Below are positions 7,654-14,587 of a stretch of 16,349 nt of DNA, one piece after another; position 1 is the stretch's first letter, and every line of letters starts with the position of its first letter. Under the pieces are notes generated by a model. The model searched no databases. It was not told where the DNA came from and was given only the letters and a program-made list of their open reading frames with translations. The translations under genes were made by a program, and so were the position numbers. Origin of the DNA: Elusimicrobiota bacterium (GTDB taxonomy: Bacteria > Elusimicrobiota > Elusimicrobia > 2-01-FULL-59-12 > JACPXA01); assembly GCA_016196785.1 (NCBI GenBank), contig JACPXA010000006.1:1-16349 (forward strand), written 5' to 3'.

Positions 7654-10125
7654 TTAGACATTCTTGACTGGTTTGGGGGCAGGTTGGGTGCCGAACACCA
7701 GCTTTTTCTCATCGGGATCGTAGTCCACGTAGATCTTGGCCGGGGCGGTAAACCGCCTGGCCAGAATCTCCTCGGCGAGGGCATCTTCCACCAACCGTTG
7801 AATTGTCCGTTGGAGCGGTCGAGCTCCATAGTTGGGATCAAACCCTTTCTCCAAGAGGAGTTCCTTCGATTCATCGGAAGGGACGATCTCAAACCCTTGG
7901 CTCGTCAGTTTGTCGCTGACCCGGCCCAGCATGAGGTCGAGGATCTTCCGCATATCCTCACGGGAAAGGGCGTGGAAGAAGATCACCTCATCAATGCGGT
8001 TCAAAAACTCCGGGTTGAACGCCTTCTTCACCTCCTCCATCACGGTATCCTTCATCTTCTGGTAATCTTGTTGGGCATCCTCTTGGACGAGGAAACCAAG
8101 GGATTTCCCCTTGGAGATGAGCCGGGCCCCTACGTTGGAGGTCATGATGAGCACCGTGTTTTTGAAGTTCACCTTGTGTCCCAGGTTGTCGGTCAAGATC
8201 CCGTCATCCATGATTTGGAGGAGGATGTTGAACACATCCGGATGTGCCTTCTCAATCTCATCCAGGAGCACGACGGAGTAGGCTTTGCGCCGGACGGCCT
8301 CGGTGAGCTGTCCCCCCTCCTCGTAGCCGACGTAGCCCGGCGGAGCGCCGATCAAGCGAGAGACCGAAAACTTCTCCATATACTCAGACATATCAATGCG
8401 AATCAACGCTTCGACGTCCCCGAACAGGAACTCTGCCAGTGCCCGTGCGAGCTCCGTTTTTCCCACACCTGTTGGTCCCAGGAAGATAAAGGAGCCGATG
8501 GGCCGACGGGGGTCTTTGAGACCGGTGCGGCTGCGGCGAATGGCCTGAGAGACCGCCCGGATCGCTTCCTCCTGACCGATCACCCGTTTGTGAAGCTCCT
8601 CCTCCATGTGCAGGAGTTTCTCCGACTCCTTTTCCGTCAACCGGTTGACCGGGATCCCTGTCCACTTAGAGACGACCGTCGCGATATCTTCCTCCGTCAC
8701 CACCGGCTGGGAGGCGTCTCGCTTTTCCTTCCATTTTTTCTTCGCCTCCTCCAGGTTCCTTCGGAGTTCTTTCTCGCGATCCCGAAGCCGGGCGGCCTTT
8801 TCATACTCCTGCGCTGCGATGGCGGCGTCTTTCTCCTTAGCCACTTCAGCAATCTCCGACTCTTTCTCCTTCAGGTTCTGCGGCAGGACAGAGGTCTGGA
8901 GCCTTGAGCGACTGCCAGCCTCGTCAATAAGGTCAATGGCCTTGTCCGGGAGATACCGGTCGGAGATGTAGCGATCGGCCAACTGGGCCGCCGCGTCCAG
9001 GGCCTGATCCGTGAACTTAACCCGGTGATGGGTCTCATATTTTTCCCTCAACCCTTGAAGGATCTTGATCGTCTCTTCCACGGATGGCGGATCCACCATG
9101 ATGGGTTGGAAGCGCCGTTCCAAGGCGGCGTCATGCTCGATGTATTTGCGGTACTCATCTAGGGTCGTCGCGCCGATGCATTGGAGCTCGCCCCGGGCGA
9201 GCGAGGGTTTGAGCATGTTAGAGGCGTCAATGGCCCCCTCCGCGGCGCCCGCCCCGATGACCGTGTGAAGCTCGTCAATGAAGAGGATGATGGTGTTCTT
9301 GGCTCGGCGGATCTCATCAATGATATTCTTCAACCGCTGTTCAAACTCGCCACGGTATTTGGTCCCCGCCACCACCGCGGCTAGGTCAAGCGTCATCACC
9401 CGTTTGCTCAAGAGGATCTCCGGGATATCACTGGTAGCGATCTTCTGGGCGAGCCCCTCGACAATGGCCGTTTTCCCCACGCCGGGATCGCCGATGAGCA
9501 CCGGGTTGTTTTTTGTCCGGCGGGAGAGGATCTGGATCAACCGCTCGATCTCATCCTCCCGGCCAATGACCGGGTCGAGTTTTGATTCGCGAGCCAACTG
9601 CGTGAGATCTCGTCCGAATTCATCGAGCGTTGGGGTCTTCGACTTGGTGGTCGTCCCTCGGGTGGGATGGGCGGTAGGGGCGGGGTGGCCTTCCCCCAGA
9701 AGGCTAATGACCTCTTCCCGTACCAGGTCGAGCCGCCCGCCGAGGTTCTCCAACACCTGGGCTGCGACCCCCTCCTCTTCCCGAATGAGTCCCAAGAGGA
9801 GATGCTCGGTCCCGACATGGCTGTGCCCCATATTTTGGGCTTCCTCCACTGCGAGCTCTAAGACCTTCTTGGCGCGTGGGGTGAAGGGGATCTCTCCAAG
9901 GAGCATCACGTTATCTCCCGTTCCGACGATCTTCTCGATCTCGGCGCGAACCCTTCGGAGGTCCACCCCCAGGTTCGCCAACACCTGCGCGGCGACCCCC
10001 TCTCCCAGGGCGATCAACCCAAGCAGGATATGTTCGGTTCCCACATAGTCATGATTGAGGCGCTTGGCCTCTTCCTGGGCGATCAGAATGACTCGTTGCG
10101 CTCTTTCCGTAAATCGGTTAGACAT
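7654..10125 (-). CDS. clpC: ATP-dependent Clp protease ATP-binding subunit ClpC
   Basis: A full-length 823-residue class I AAA+ unfoldase of the ClpC type, which feeds substrates to ClpP in the cytoplasm. Two Clp N-repeats (about 4-68 and 80-144, each with VGTEH(I/L)LLGLI) form the adaptor/phosphoarginine-binding domain. NBD1 has Walker A GDPGVGKT (212-219), Walker B LFIDE (281-285) and ERRF with arginine-finger residues (336-339). A short middle domain carries a UVR-like segment (AAQEYEKAARLRDREKEL, 437-454), which separates ClpC from ClpB and ClpA. NBD2 has GPTGVGKT (550-557), VLLDE (619-623) and sensor-2 GAR (767-769). The LGF loop (676-678) is the expected ClpP contact. I start at ATG 10125 because AGGAG lies 7 nt upstream and the Clp N-domain begins MSNRFTERAQRV. 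The frame is open for 87 more codons upstream, but that stretch is mcsB coding sequence. The start overlaps mcsB by 43 nt. clpP is not in the window. Confidence 0.97.
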   Translation of the reverse strand: MSNRFTERAQRVILIAQEEAKRLNHDYVGTEHILLGLIALGEGVAAQVLANLGVDLRRVRAEIEKIVGTGDNVMLLGEIPFTPRAKKVLELAVEEAQNMGHSHVGTEHLLLGLIREEEGVAAQVLENLGGRLDLVREEVISLLGEGHPAPTAHPTRGTTTKSKTPTLDEFGRDLTQLARESKLDPVIGREDEIERLIQILSRRTKNNPVLIGDPGVGKTAIVEGLAQKIATSDIPEILLSKRVMTLDLAAVVAGTKYRGEFEQRLKNIIDEIRRAKNTIILFIDELHTVIGAGAAEGAIDASNMLKPSLARGELQCIGATTLDEYRKYIEHDAALERRFQPIMVDPPSVEETIKILQGLREKYETHHRVKFTDQALDAAAQLADRYISDRYLPDKAIDLIDEAGSRSRLQTSVLPQNLKEKESEIAEVAKEKDAAIAAQEYEKAARLRDREKELRRNLEEAKKKWKEKRDASQPVVTEEDIATVVSKWTGIPVNRLTEKESEKLLHMEEELHKRVIGQEEAIRAVSQAIRRSRTGLKDPRRPIGSFIFLGPTGVGKTELARALAEFLFGDVEALIRIDMSEYMEKFSVSRLIGAPPGYVGYEEGGQLTEAVRRKAYSVVLLDEIEKAHPDVFNILLQIMDDGILTDNLGHKVNFKNTVLIMTSNVGARLISKGKSLGFLVQEDAQQDYQKMKDTVMEEVKKAFNPEFLNRIDEVIFFHALSREDMRKILDLMLGRVSDKLTSQGFEIVPSDESKELLLEKGFDPNYGARPLQRTIQRLVEDALAEEILARRFTAPAKIYVDYDPDEKKLVFGTQPAPKPVKNV

Positions 10126-11213
10126 CGCCTTTCTCCTTTTTTCCGTTTCTCGTTCCCCAACCATTGCCGAACGAGCGTGGCCCGAATGAGGTCCCGTTCC
10201 TCGGTCTTCAGCTCTTTCCCTTGGAGGATCTGTAAATGTGCTGGTTGGGTGGCCAACATGAGCCCCTGCAAGACCCCCGTATTGACTGGAAGATCCAACC
10301 CCAGGGCCCGCCCCAACCGCACCCGTGATAACAATTGGAGGGTCTCTTCGTAGCTGATGGCCCTGGCCTGGGTCAAGATGCCCCATGCTCGATACACCTG
10401 ATCCTCCGTTTGAATCCGAAGGGCAGGGGCCATCAAGGCTTGCCGTTCCTCCATCTCCCGCCGAATCACTTGGGTGACGACTCGCTCCAACATCGCCACC
10501 ATCTCTGGCTCACTGAGGCCTAACGTGGTCGTATTGGAAATTTGGAACAGGTCGCCCATCGCCTTCGTCCCTTCGCCGTACAACCCTCGGGCGCCGCCAC
10601 CCGCTCGGGTAATCCCCTGCAACACCTCCGTCAACTCCTCGCGCAACACCAGGGCGGGGAGGTGAACCAAACAGGAGGCACGCAGGCCGGTGCCGACGTT
10701 GGTGGGGCAGGCGGTCAGGAAGCCCCACTCCTCCATATACGCGAACTCTAACAGTTTGCCAAGCTCTTGATCAAGCCGCGCGACACGCTGCCAGGCGCCG
10801 GCCAAGGCGAGGCCGGGTTCCATGGCCTGGAGACGCAGATGGTCCTCCTCGTTGATCATCACGCTTAAGCCTTCGCCTTCCCCGATGATCACCCCACGTT
10901 CCCCCGGGGAGAAGGCCTGTTCATGGGAGATTAGATGGCGTTCCATAAGGAATTGGCGTTCCACACGGGAGAGCGCCGGCAGGTCAAGGACTTGAGCCTT
11001 TGCGAGACTTGGCACTTGTTCAGCTGCCCGGATGATGTGCTGGAAGATGTGTCGTTGCGTCGTCTTGTCCGCCCGTTGGGGGAAGGGGAGACCCACGAGG
11101 TTGCGGGCTAATCGGGCACGGCTCGAAATCACGACCGCGGAAGACCCCCCCTCCCGAGTGAGCCAGGTCTCGGCCATCAGCATCGTAAGGAACAGACGAT
11201 TGGGAAATGCCAT
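10083..11213 (-). CDS. mcsB: Protein arginine kinase McsB
   Basis: A 376-residue ATP:guanido-phosphotransferase-fold kinase that phosphorylates arginine side chains, marking proteins for ClpC(P). Visible are VVISSRARLARNL (27-39) for phosphate binding, the MINEEDHLRLQ loop (119-129), the strongly conserved ACPTNVGTGLRAS (168-180) containing the active-site cysteine, and GLYGEGTKAMGDLFQISN (210-227). ERDLIRA (339-345) matches the RDxxRA phosphoarginine-sensing motif described for McsB, so allosteric control may be conserved. McsB proteins are usually about 350-365 residues. The ATG at 11213 lies 6 nt after the mcsA stop without a clear Shine-Dalgarno; ATGs 10 and 12 codons further in also lack one, so the exact start is open. 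The last 14 codons overlap the clpC start in another frame. Partners are McsA upstream and ClpC downstream. Confidence 0.95.
   Translation of the reverse strand: MAFPNRLFLTMLMAETWLTREGGSSAVVISSRARLARNLVGLPFPQRADKTTQRHIFQHIIRAAEQVPSLAKAQVLDLPALSRVERQFLMERHLISHEQAFSPGERGVIIGEGEGLSVMINEEDHLRLQAMEPGLALAGAWQRVARLDQELGKLLEFAYMEEWGFLTACPTNVGTGLRASCLVHLPALVLREELTEVLQGITRAGGGARGLYGEGTKAMGDLFQISNTTTLGLSEPEMVAMLERVVTQVIRREMEERQALMAPALRIQTEDQVYRAWGILTQARAISYEETLQLLSRVRLGRALGLDLPVNTGVLQGLMLATQPAHLQILQGKELKTEERDLIRATLVRQWLGNEKRKKGERRCLTDLRKERNESF
10133..10137 (-). promoter_or_regulatory. Ribosome binding site of clpC (inside mcsB)
   Basis: AGGAG on the minus strand, within AAAAGGAGAAAGGCG, lies 7 nt ahead of the ATG at 10125. 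This is the clearest Shine-Dalgarno in the operon. It fixes the clpC start and may let clpC be translated more than its coupled neighbours. Confidence 0.8.
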
Positions 11214-11219
11214 AGTCGT

Positions 11220-11720
11220 TTAGCGGTGATTCCGCTCTCGCATCTTGATTTGGTCTCGGATAATCGCGGCTTTTTCATAATCTTCTTTCTGGAGCGCCTC
11301 TGCCAACTCTGCCTTTAGGGTCCCTATGGCTTGAAGGGAAGACCCCCTCTCCACAGTGACTCGATAGGTCCGTCCCGTATGACGGGTCGCCCCATGGATC
11401 CGTTTGAGGAATGGCTCAAGCGCCTTGGAAAACTCGACGTAGCACGTGCTGCACCCCACCCGCCCTGATTCCTTCATCTCGGTGATCGTCGTCCCGCAGG
11501 CCGTGCAGGCGGCCCGCACCGGGGTAGGGGCTTCCTGAGCTGCCCGTTCCCCCAACCCGCTGATCCACTCCGCCAGTGAGAGCGGTGATTTTCCAAACGG
11601 AAACTCCACCCCCTTTTCCTTGGCGCACCCTTCGCATAAGTGAAGTTTCACGACCTGATCGTTAATGACCCCTTTGAAATGGAGCGTCGCCTCCTGCTGC
11701 TGACAGGCCTGACACAACAC
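11220..11720 (-). CDS. mcsA: McsA-like zinc-finger / UVR-motif protein, activator of McsB
   Basis: A 166-residue protein with four CxxC pairs (C3/C6, C29/C32, C72/C75, C90/C93), expected to bind two zinc ions, followed by a UVR domain at the C-terminus (LKAELAEALQKEDYEKAAII, about 134-153). This is the McsA layout. In Bacillus McsA binds and activates the arginine kinase McsB, and position directly upstream of mcsB and clpC supports the call. The start is GTG at 11720, overlapping the ilvE stop by one base (TAGTG), so translation is probably coupled; a G-run ahead of it is only a weak Shine-Dalgarno. The next codon is TTG, which could also serve. Length is near the usual 170-185. Confidence 0.92.
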   Translation of the reverse strand: MLCQACQQQEATLHFKGVINDQVVKLHLCEGCAKEKGVEFPFGKSPLSLAEWISGLGERAAQEAPTPVRAACTACGTTITEMKESGRVGCSTCYVEFSKALEPFLKRIHGATRHTGRTYRVTVERGSSLQAIGTLKAELAEALQKEDYEKAAIIRDQIKMRERNHR

Positions 11721-12625
11721 TAGGTGCCCCCCCGAATGGGAACGCCGGTGAGTCGGGTGAGTTCCCGGAATTCCTTGATCAGGCGGTGAGTTACCTTGCC
11801 TGGTTTTCCTTCACCAATGCGGCGGCCATCTACCTTCACGACCGGGATCACCTCAGCGGCGGTGCCGGTCAGGAAGACCTCAGCGGCGGTGTACACATGG
11901 TACACCGTAAACGGTTCCTCTTTCACGAGCAGCTTCAGGCGGGTTTTCGCCAGGTCCATGACCGTCGCTCGAGTGATCCCCTCCAGCACCCCTACCGAGG
12001 TGGGCGGCGTGACGAGGGTGGTCTCCTCTAGCCCTCCGCCCACGCCCCCCCGGACCAAGAACAGGTTGTCGCCGGTGCATTCCGCCACATATCCGTCCTT
12101 GTTGAGCAGAATCGCCTCTGGCACATTCGCCCGCGAGGCTTCGATTTTCGCGAGGATGTTATTCAAATAGTTCAGGGACTTGATGCAAGGGTTGATCGCC
12201 TCTGGCAGATTCCGCTTCGTGGTGGCGGTGATGACCTCCAGTCCGTGACTGTAGTACTCTTCGGGGTAGAGGGCGATGCGATCCGCGATGATCACGATCG
12301 AAGGCCGAAGGCACTTTTGGGGATCCAGACCGAGGTCCCCCACGCCACGCGTCACAATCACCCGGACATAGGCATCCTTGAGGCTATTGGCCTGCAACGT
12401 TTCGATGATCGCCGCCTCCAACTCTTCCTTCGTGAGGGGGATCGTCAAGAGAATCGCCTGCGCCGAGTTGGCCAGCCGATCCAGATGTTCCCGCAATTTG
12501 AACACCCGCCCGTGGTACGCGCGGATCCCTTCAAACACCCCGTCGCCATACAGGAGGCCATGATCAAAGACGGAGATCTGCGCTTGTTCACGGGACACCA
12601 ATTTCCCATTCAGGTAGATTTTCAC
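11720..12625 (-). CDS. ilvE: Branched-chain-amino-acid aminotransferase (class IV PLP enzyme)
   Basis: A 301-residue fold-type IV PLP transaminase that interconverts Val, Leu and Ile with their 2-oxo acids in the cytoplasm. Evidence: IYLNGKLVSREQAQISVFDH (3-22), YGDGVFEGIRAY (26-37), the PLP lysine in CIKSLNYLNNILAK (K149), ECTGDNLFLV (182-191) and GVLEGITRATVMDLA near the C-terminus. D-amino-acid transaminase or aminodeoxychorismate lyase share the fold, but the KSLNYLNN motif favours BCAT. The start is GTG at 12625, where GTGA overlaps the lolD stop; the frame is open for 18 more codons, but that is lolD sequence and not conserved. Residues 193-200 (GGVGGGLE) come from a 24-bp dispersed repeat sitting in a surface hairpin that is usually about eight residues shorter. 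It lies between lolD and mcsA, where Firmicutes would have ctsR. Confidence 0.92.
   Translation of the reverse strand: MKIYLNGKLVSREQAQISVFDHGLLYGDGVFEGIRAYHGRVFKLREHLDRLANSAQAILLTIPLTKEELEAAIIETLQANSLKDAYVRVIVTRGVGDLGLDPQKCLRPSIVIIADRIALYPEEYYSHGLEVITATTKRNLPEAINPCIKSLNYLNNILAKIEASRANVPEAILLNKDGYVAECTGDNLFLVRGGVGGGLEETTLVTPPTSVGVLEGITRATVMDLAKTRLKLLVKEEPFTVYHVYTAAEVFLTGTAAEVIPVVKVDGRRIGEGKPGKVTHRLIKEFRELTRLTGVPIRGGT
12026..12048 (-). repeat. 24-bp GC-rich dispersed repeat, copy in ilvE
   Basis: On the + strand it contains CTCTAGCCCTCCGCCCACGC, identical over its core to the tamB copy at 7306. It adds about eight residues to IlvE between ECTGDNLFLVR and TTLVTPP, a turn region, so the enzyme fold should tolerate it. 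Confidence 0.75.
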
Positions 12626-13353
12626 TCTAGCCCCACGCTCAGCGCTTCCTTTTGTAATTGCCCATCCACCAACGTCCACTGGCGATCAGCGGCCGCCGCC
12701 AGGGGCTGCTGATGCGTCACCAGAACCACCGTCATCTGCCGTTGTCTGGCCTGATTCCAGAGTAAGCGACGTAACTCCTCTCCCTGGCGCTGGTCCAGGT
12801 TGCCGGTGGGTTCATCGGCTAAGAGCAGTCGGGGTTCTGGCACCAAGGCCCGGGCAAACGCGACGCGCTGTTGCTCGCCGCCGGAGAGTTCGGCCGGCCG
12901 ATGGGAAAGCCGCTCCGCGAGTCCCAGCGTGTCGAGCATCTCACAGGCTCGTTCCGCCGCCAGTCGGCGATCCATCCCTCGAATCCTGAGGGGCAACATG
13001 ACATTCTCCCAGACGCTGAGCTCAGGGAGCAAGTGATGGAATTGGAACAAGAACCCAATCCACCGGTTTCGCCAGAAGGAGGAGGTAGCATCCGAGAGGT
13101 TCGCGGTCGGTTCGCCGAACAGTTCAAGGGTGCCGTCACTCGGATGGTCCATCAATCCTATTAGATGAAGCAACGTAGACTTCCCTGCGCCGGATGGCCC
13201 AATCACGGAGATAATCTCTCCTTCCTGGATCATAAAATCTAACCCCTTTAACACCTCGATGCAGCGCTGCCCCTGCCAAAAGCTCTTCCTCAGCCCCACG
13301 GCCCTGATCGCGGGAGGAGGGAGGGAGGCGGGTGGTGGGTGTCGTGAAGACAC
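12622..13353 (-). CDS. lolD: Lipoprotein-releasing ABC transporter ATPase LolD
   Basis: A 243-residue ABC ATPase that powers the LolCDE/LolCD complex, extracting lipoproteins from the inner membrane for transfer to LolA. Walker A is GPSGAGKST (52-60), the Q-loop lies in FLFQFHHLLPELSVWENVML (101-120), the signature is LSGGEQQR (156-163), Walker B is LLLADE (176-181) and the H-loop is VTHQ (H214). The FQFHHLLPE stretch is characteristic of LolD rather than other MacB/FtsE-like ATPases. The GTG start at 13353 has AGGAG only 3 nt upstream, a short spacing, and lies 7 nt after the lolC stop. The first ~15 residues are Pro-rich and probably unstructured. The C-terminal SVGLE may be a shortened copy of the GC-rich repeat. 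Confidence 0.94.
   Translation of the reverse strand: MSSRHPPPASLPPPAIRAVGLRKSFWQGQRCIEVLKGLDFMIQEGEIISVIGPSGAGKSTLLHLIGLMDHPSDGTLELFGEPTANLSDATSSFWRNRWIGFLFQFHHLLPELSVWENVMLPLRIRGMDRRLAAERACEMLDTLGLAERLSHRPAELSGGEQQRVAFARALVPEPRLLLADEPTGNLDQRQGEELRRLLWNQARQRQMTVVLVTHQQPLAAAADRQWTLVDGQLQKEALSVGLE
12625..12642 (-). repeat. Possible degenerate copy of the 24-bp repeat at the lolD/ilvE junction
   Basis: The + strand CTCTAGCCCCACGCTCAG equals the repeat consensus with six bases removed and one mismatch. The loss keeps the lolD frame. The similarity is short, so chance is possible. Confidence 0.3.
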
Positions 13354-13360
13354 TCGCTCC

Positions 13361-14587
13361 TCATCCGTAGCGGAGCGCCTCGAGTGGGTCCACCCGAGCG
13401 GCCTTGAGCGCTGGATAGACGGTCGCCGCCAGGCTGATGAACAACGCGGCGACGATGACCGCTACCACGTCACCAGGGGCGACGTGGACGGGCAGGCGCT
13501 CAATATAATAGACATCAGCCGGTAGTTTGATCAGGGGATACCGGTGTAAGAAAGCGGCAATCCCTACCCCGAGGAAAGTCCCCAGGCATGTCCCCACCAT
13601 CCCGAGGCTCCCTCCTTCGTACAGGAAGATGCTTCGGATCCCCCGTTGGGGGACCCCCAAGGCCCTAAGAATACCGATCTCCCGGGACTTCTCCACCGTT
13701 AGTAAGAGCAGGTTCGAAATAATATTCAAGGCCGCCACCAAGATGATGAGGGTCAGAATCACAAACATCACGGCCTTTTCCAGCTTCAACGCAGTAAACA
13801 AATTCCGGTTGAGATCTTGCCAGGAGCGGACCCAGAACCGTGGCCCGAGGTGGGCCTGTAGCTGGTGACGGACCGTTTCCAAACGTTCCAACCGATCAAC
13901 CCGCACCCCCACCCCGCTTGAGGCCTCGCCCACTCCGAAAAACCGTTGAGCAGTGTTAAGCCCCACATACGTGAGGTTCGCGTCCGGTTCATACATCCCG
14001 ACCTGAAAAATCCCCGTCACTCGACATCGCACCATTCTGGGCATGAGGCTACGGCCGGCGAGGAACGAATCGGGTACCATGACCAGGAGCTCGTCTCCCA
14101 TCCCTACTTCGAGGCCGCGGGCGAGCTCTCGTCCAAGGATCATCCCCGGCACGGGCTCCGGTCCCTTTAGGGAGTCCCACCGACCTTCCTTTAGAGTGGA
14201 TGCGAGCGGAGCAACCATTTGTTCCTGGGTCGGATCAATTCCACGAACCACGACTCCTAGCGCGCGCGGCCCATGCCGGAGAAGCACTTGGCCAACCACA
14301 AACGGGGCATGGGCGATAGCTCCCTTCGTGCGCTGAATCGCGGTCATCACCTCAGAGGTGATAGGAAAGGCTTCTCCATTGGATCGCAGGACCGCGAGGT
14401 GCGGTTGCGTGCCGAGTATGCGGGCTTGGATATCCCGCTGAAATCCATCCATCACCCCGAGCGTGACGATCAACGCGGCCACCCCAATCGTAATCCCACC
14501 CACCGCGATGGTCGTGGTCAACCAGGCAAAGAGGCCATGGCGGCGAGCCACCAGGTACCGACATGCCAAATCCCAGGTGTAACTCAT
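13361..14587 (-). CDS. lolC: Lipoprotein-releasing system permease, LolC/LolE family
   Basis: A 408-residue inner-membrane permease of the FtsX/MacB_PCD fold. One N-terminal helix (about 22-46, TTTIAVGGITIGVAALIVTL) is followed by a periplasmic domain of about 220 residues, then three helices (about 272-297, 318-347, 371-391), the standard LolC/E topology. The EKSREIGILRALG (299-311) and AARVDPLEALRYG (396-408) motifs are typical of the FtsX C-terminal region. Only one such permease accompanies LolD here, so the complex is probably a homodimer, as in species with a single LolC/E (often called LolF). The ATG at 14587 overlaps the lysS stop as ATGA. Because the bases upstream are the C-rich strand of a tandem repeat there is no Shine-Dalgarno, so expression should depend on ribosomes finishing lysS. 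Confidence 0.93.
   Translation of the reverse strand: MSYTWDLACRYLVARRHGLFAWLTTTIAVGGITIGVAALIVTLGVMDGFQRDIQARILGTQPHLAVLRSNGEAFPITSEVMTAIQRTKGAIAHAPFVVGQVLLRHGPRALGVVVRGIDPTQEQMVAPLASTLKEGRWDSLKGPEPVPGMILGRELARGLEVGMGDELLVMVPDSFLAGRSLMPRMVRCRVTGIFQVGMYEPDANLTYVGLNTAQRFFGVGEASSGVGVRVDRLERLETVRHQLQAHLGPRFWVRSWQDLNRNLFTALKLEKAVMFVILTLIILVAALNIISNLLLLTVEKSREIGILRALGVPQRGIRSIFLYEGGSLGMVGTCLGTFLGVGIAAFLHRYPLIKLPADVYYIERLPVHVAPGDVVAVIVAALFISLAATVYPALKAARVDPLEALRYG

Noticed and set aside
7684..8907. Long + strand open frame opposite clpC
   Set aside because: A shadow of the clpC codons with no recognisable domain; GC-rich genes commonly leave an open antisense frame. The same holds for 3286-4017, 4186-4824 and 9278-10048.
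10126..10386. 87-codon N-terminal extension of ClpC
   Set aside because: The stretch is mcsB coding sequence in another frame, has no ClpC similarity, and a strong AGGAG fixes the start at 10125.
11214..11219. Separate promoter or CtsR operator ahead of mcsB or mcsA
   Set aside because: The gaps are 6 nt or negative and I found no heptad direct repeats of CtsR type or CIRCE inverted repeat nearby.
12626..12679. 18-codon N-terminal extension of IlvE
   Set aside because: It lies over the lolD 3' end and carries no family residues; the GTG at 12625 fits the family start IYLNGKLV.
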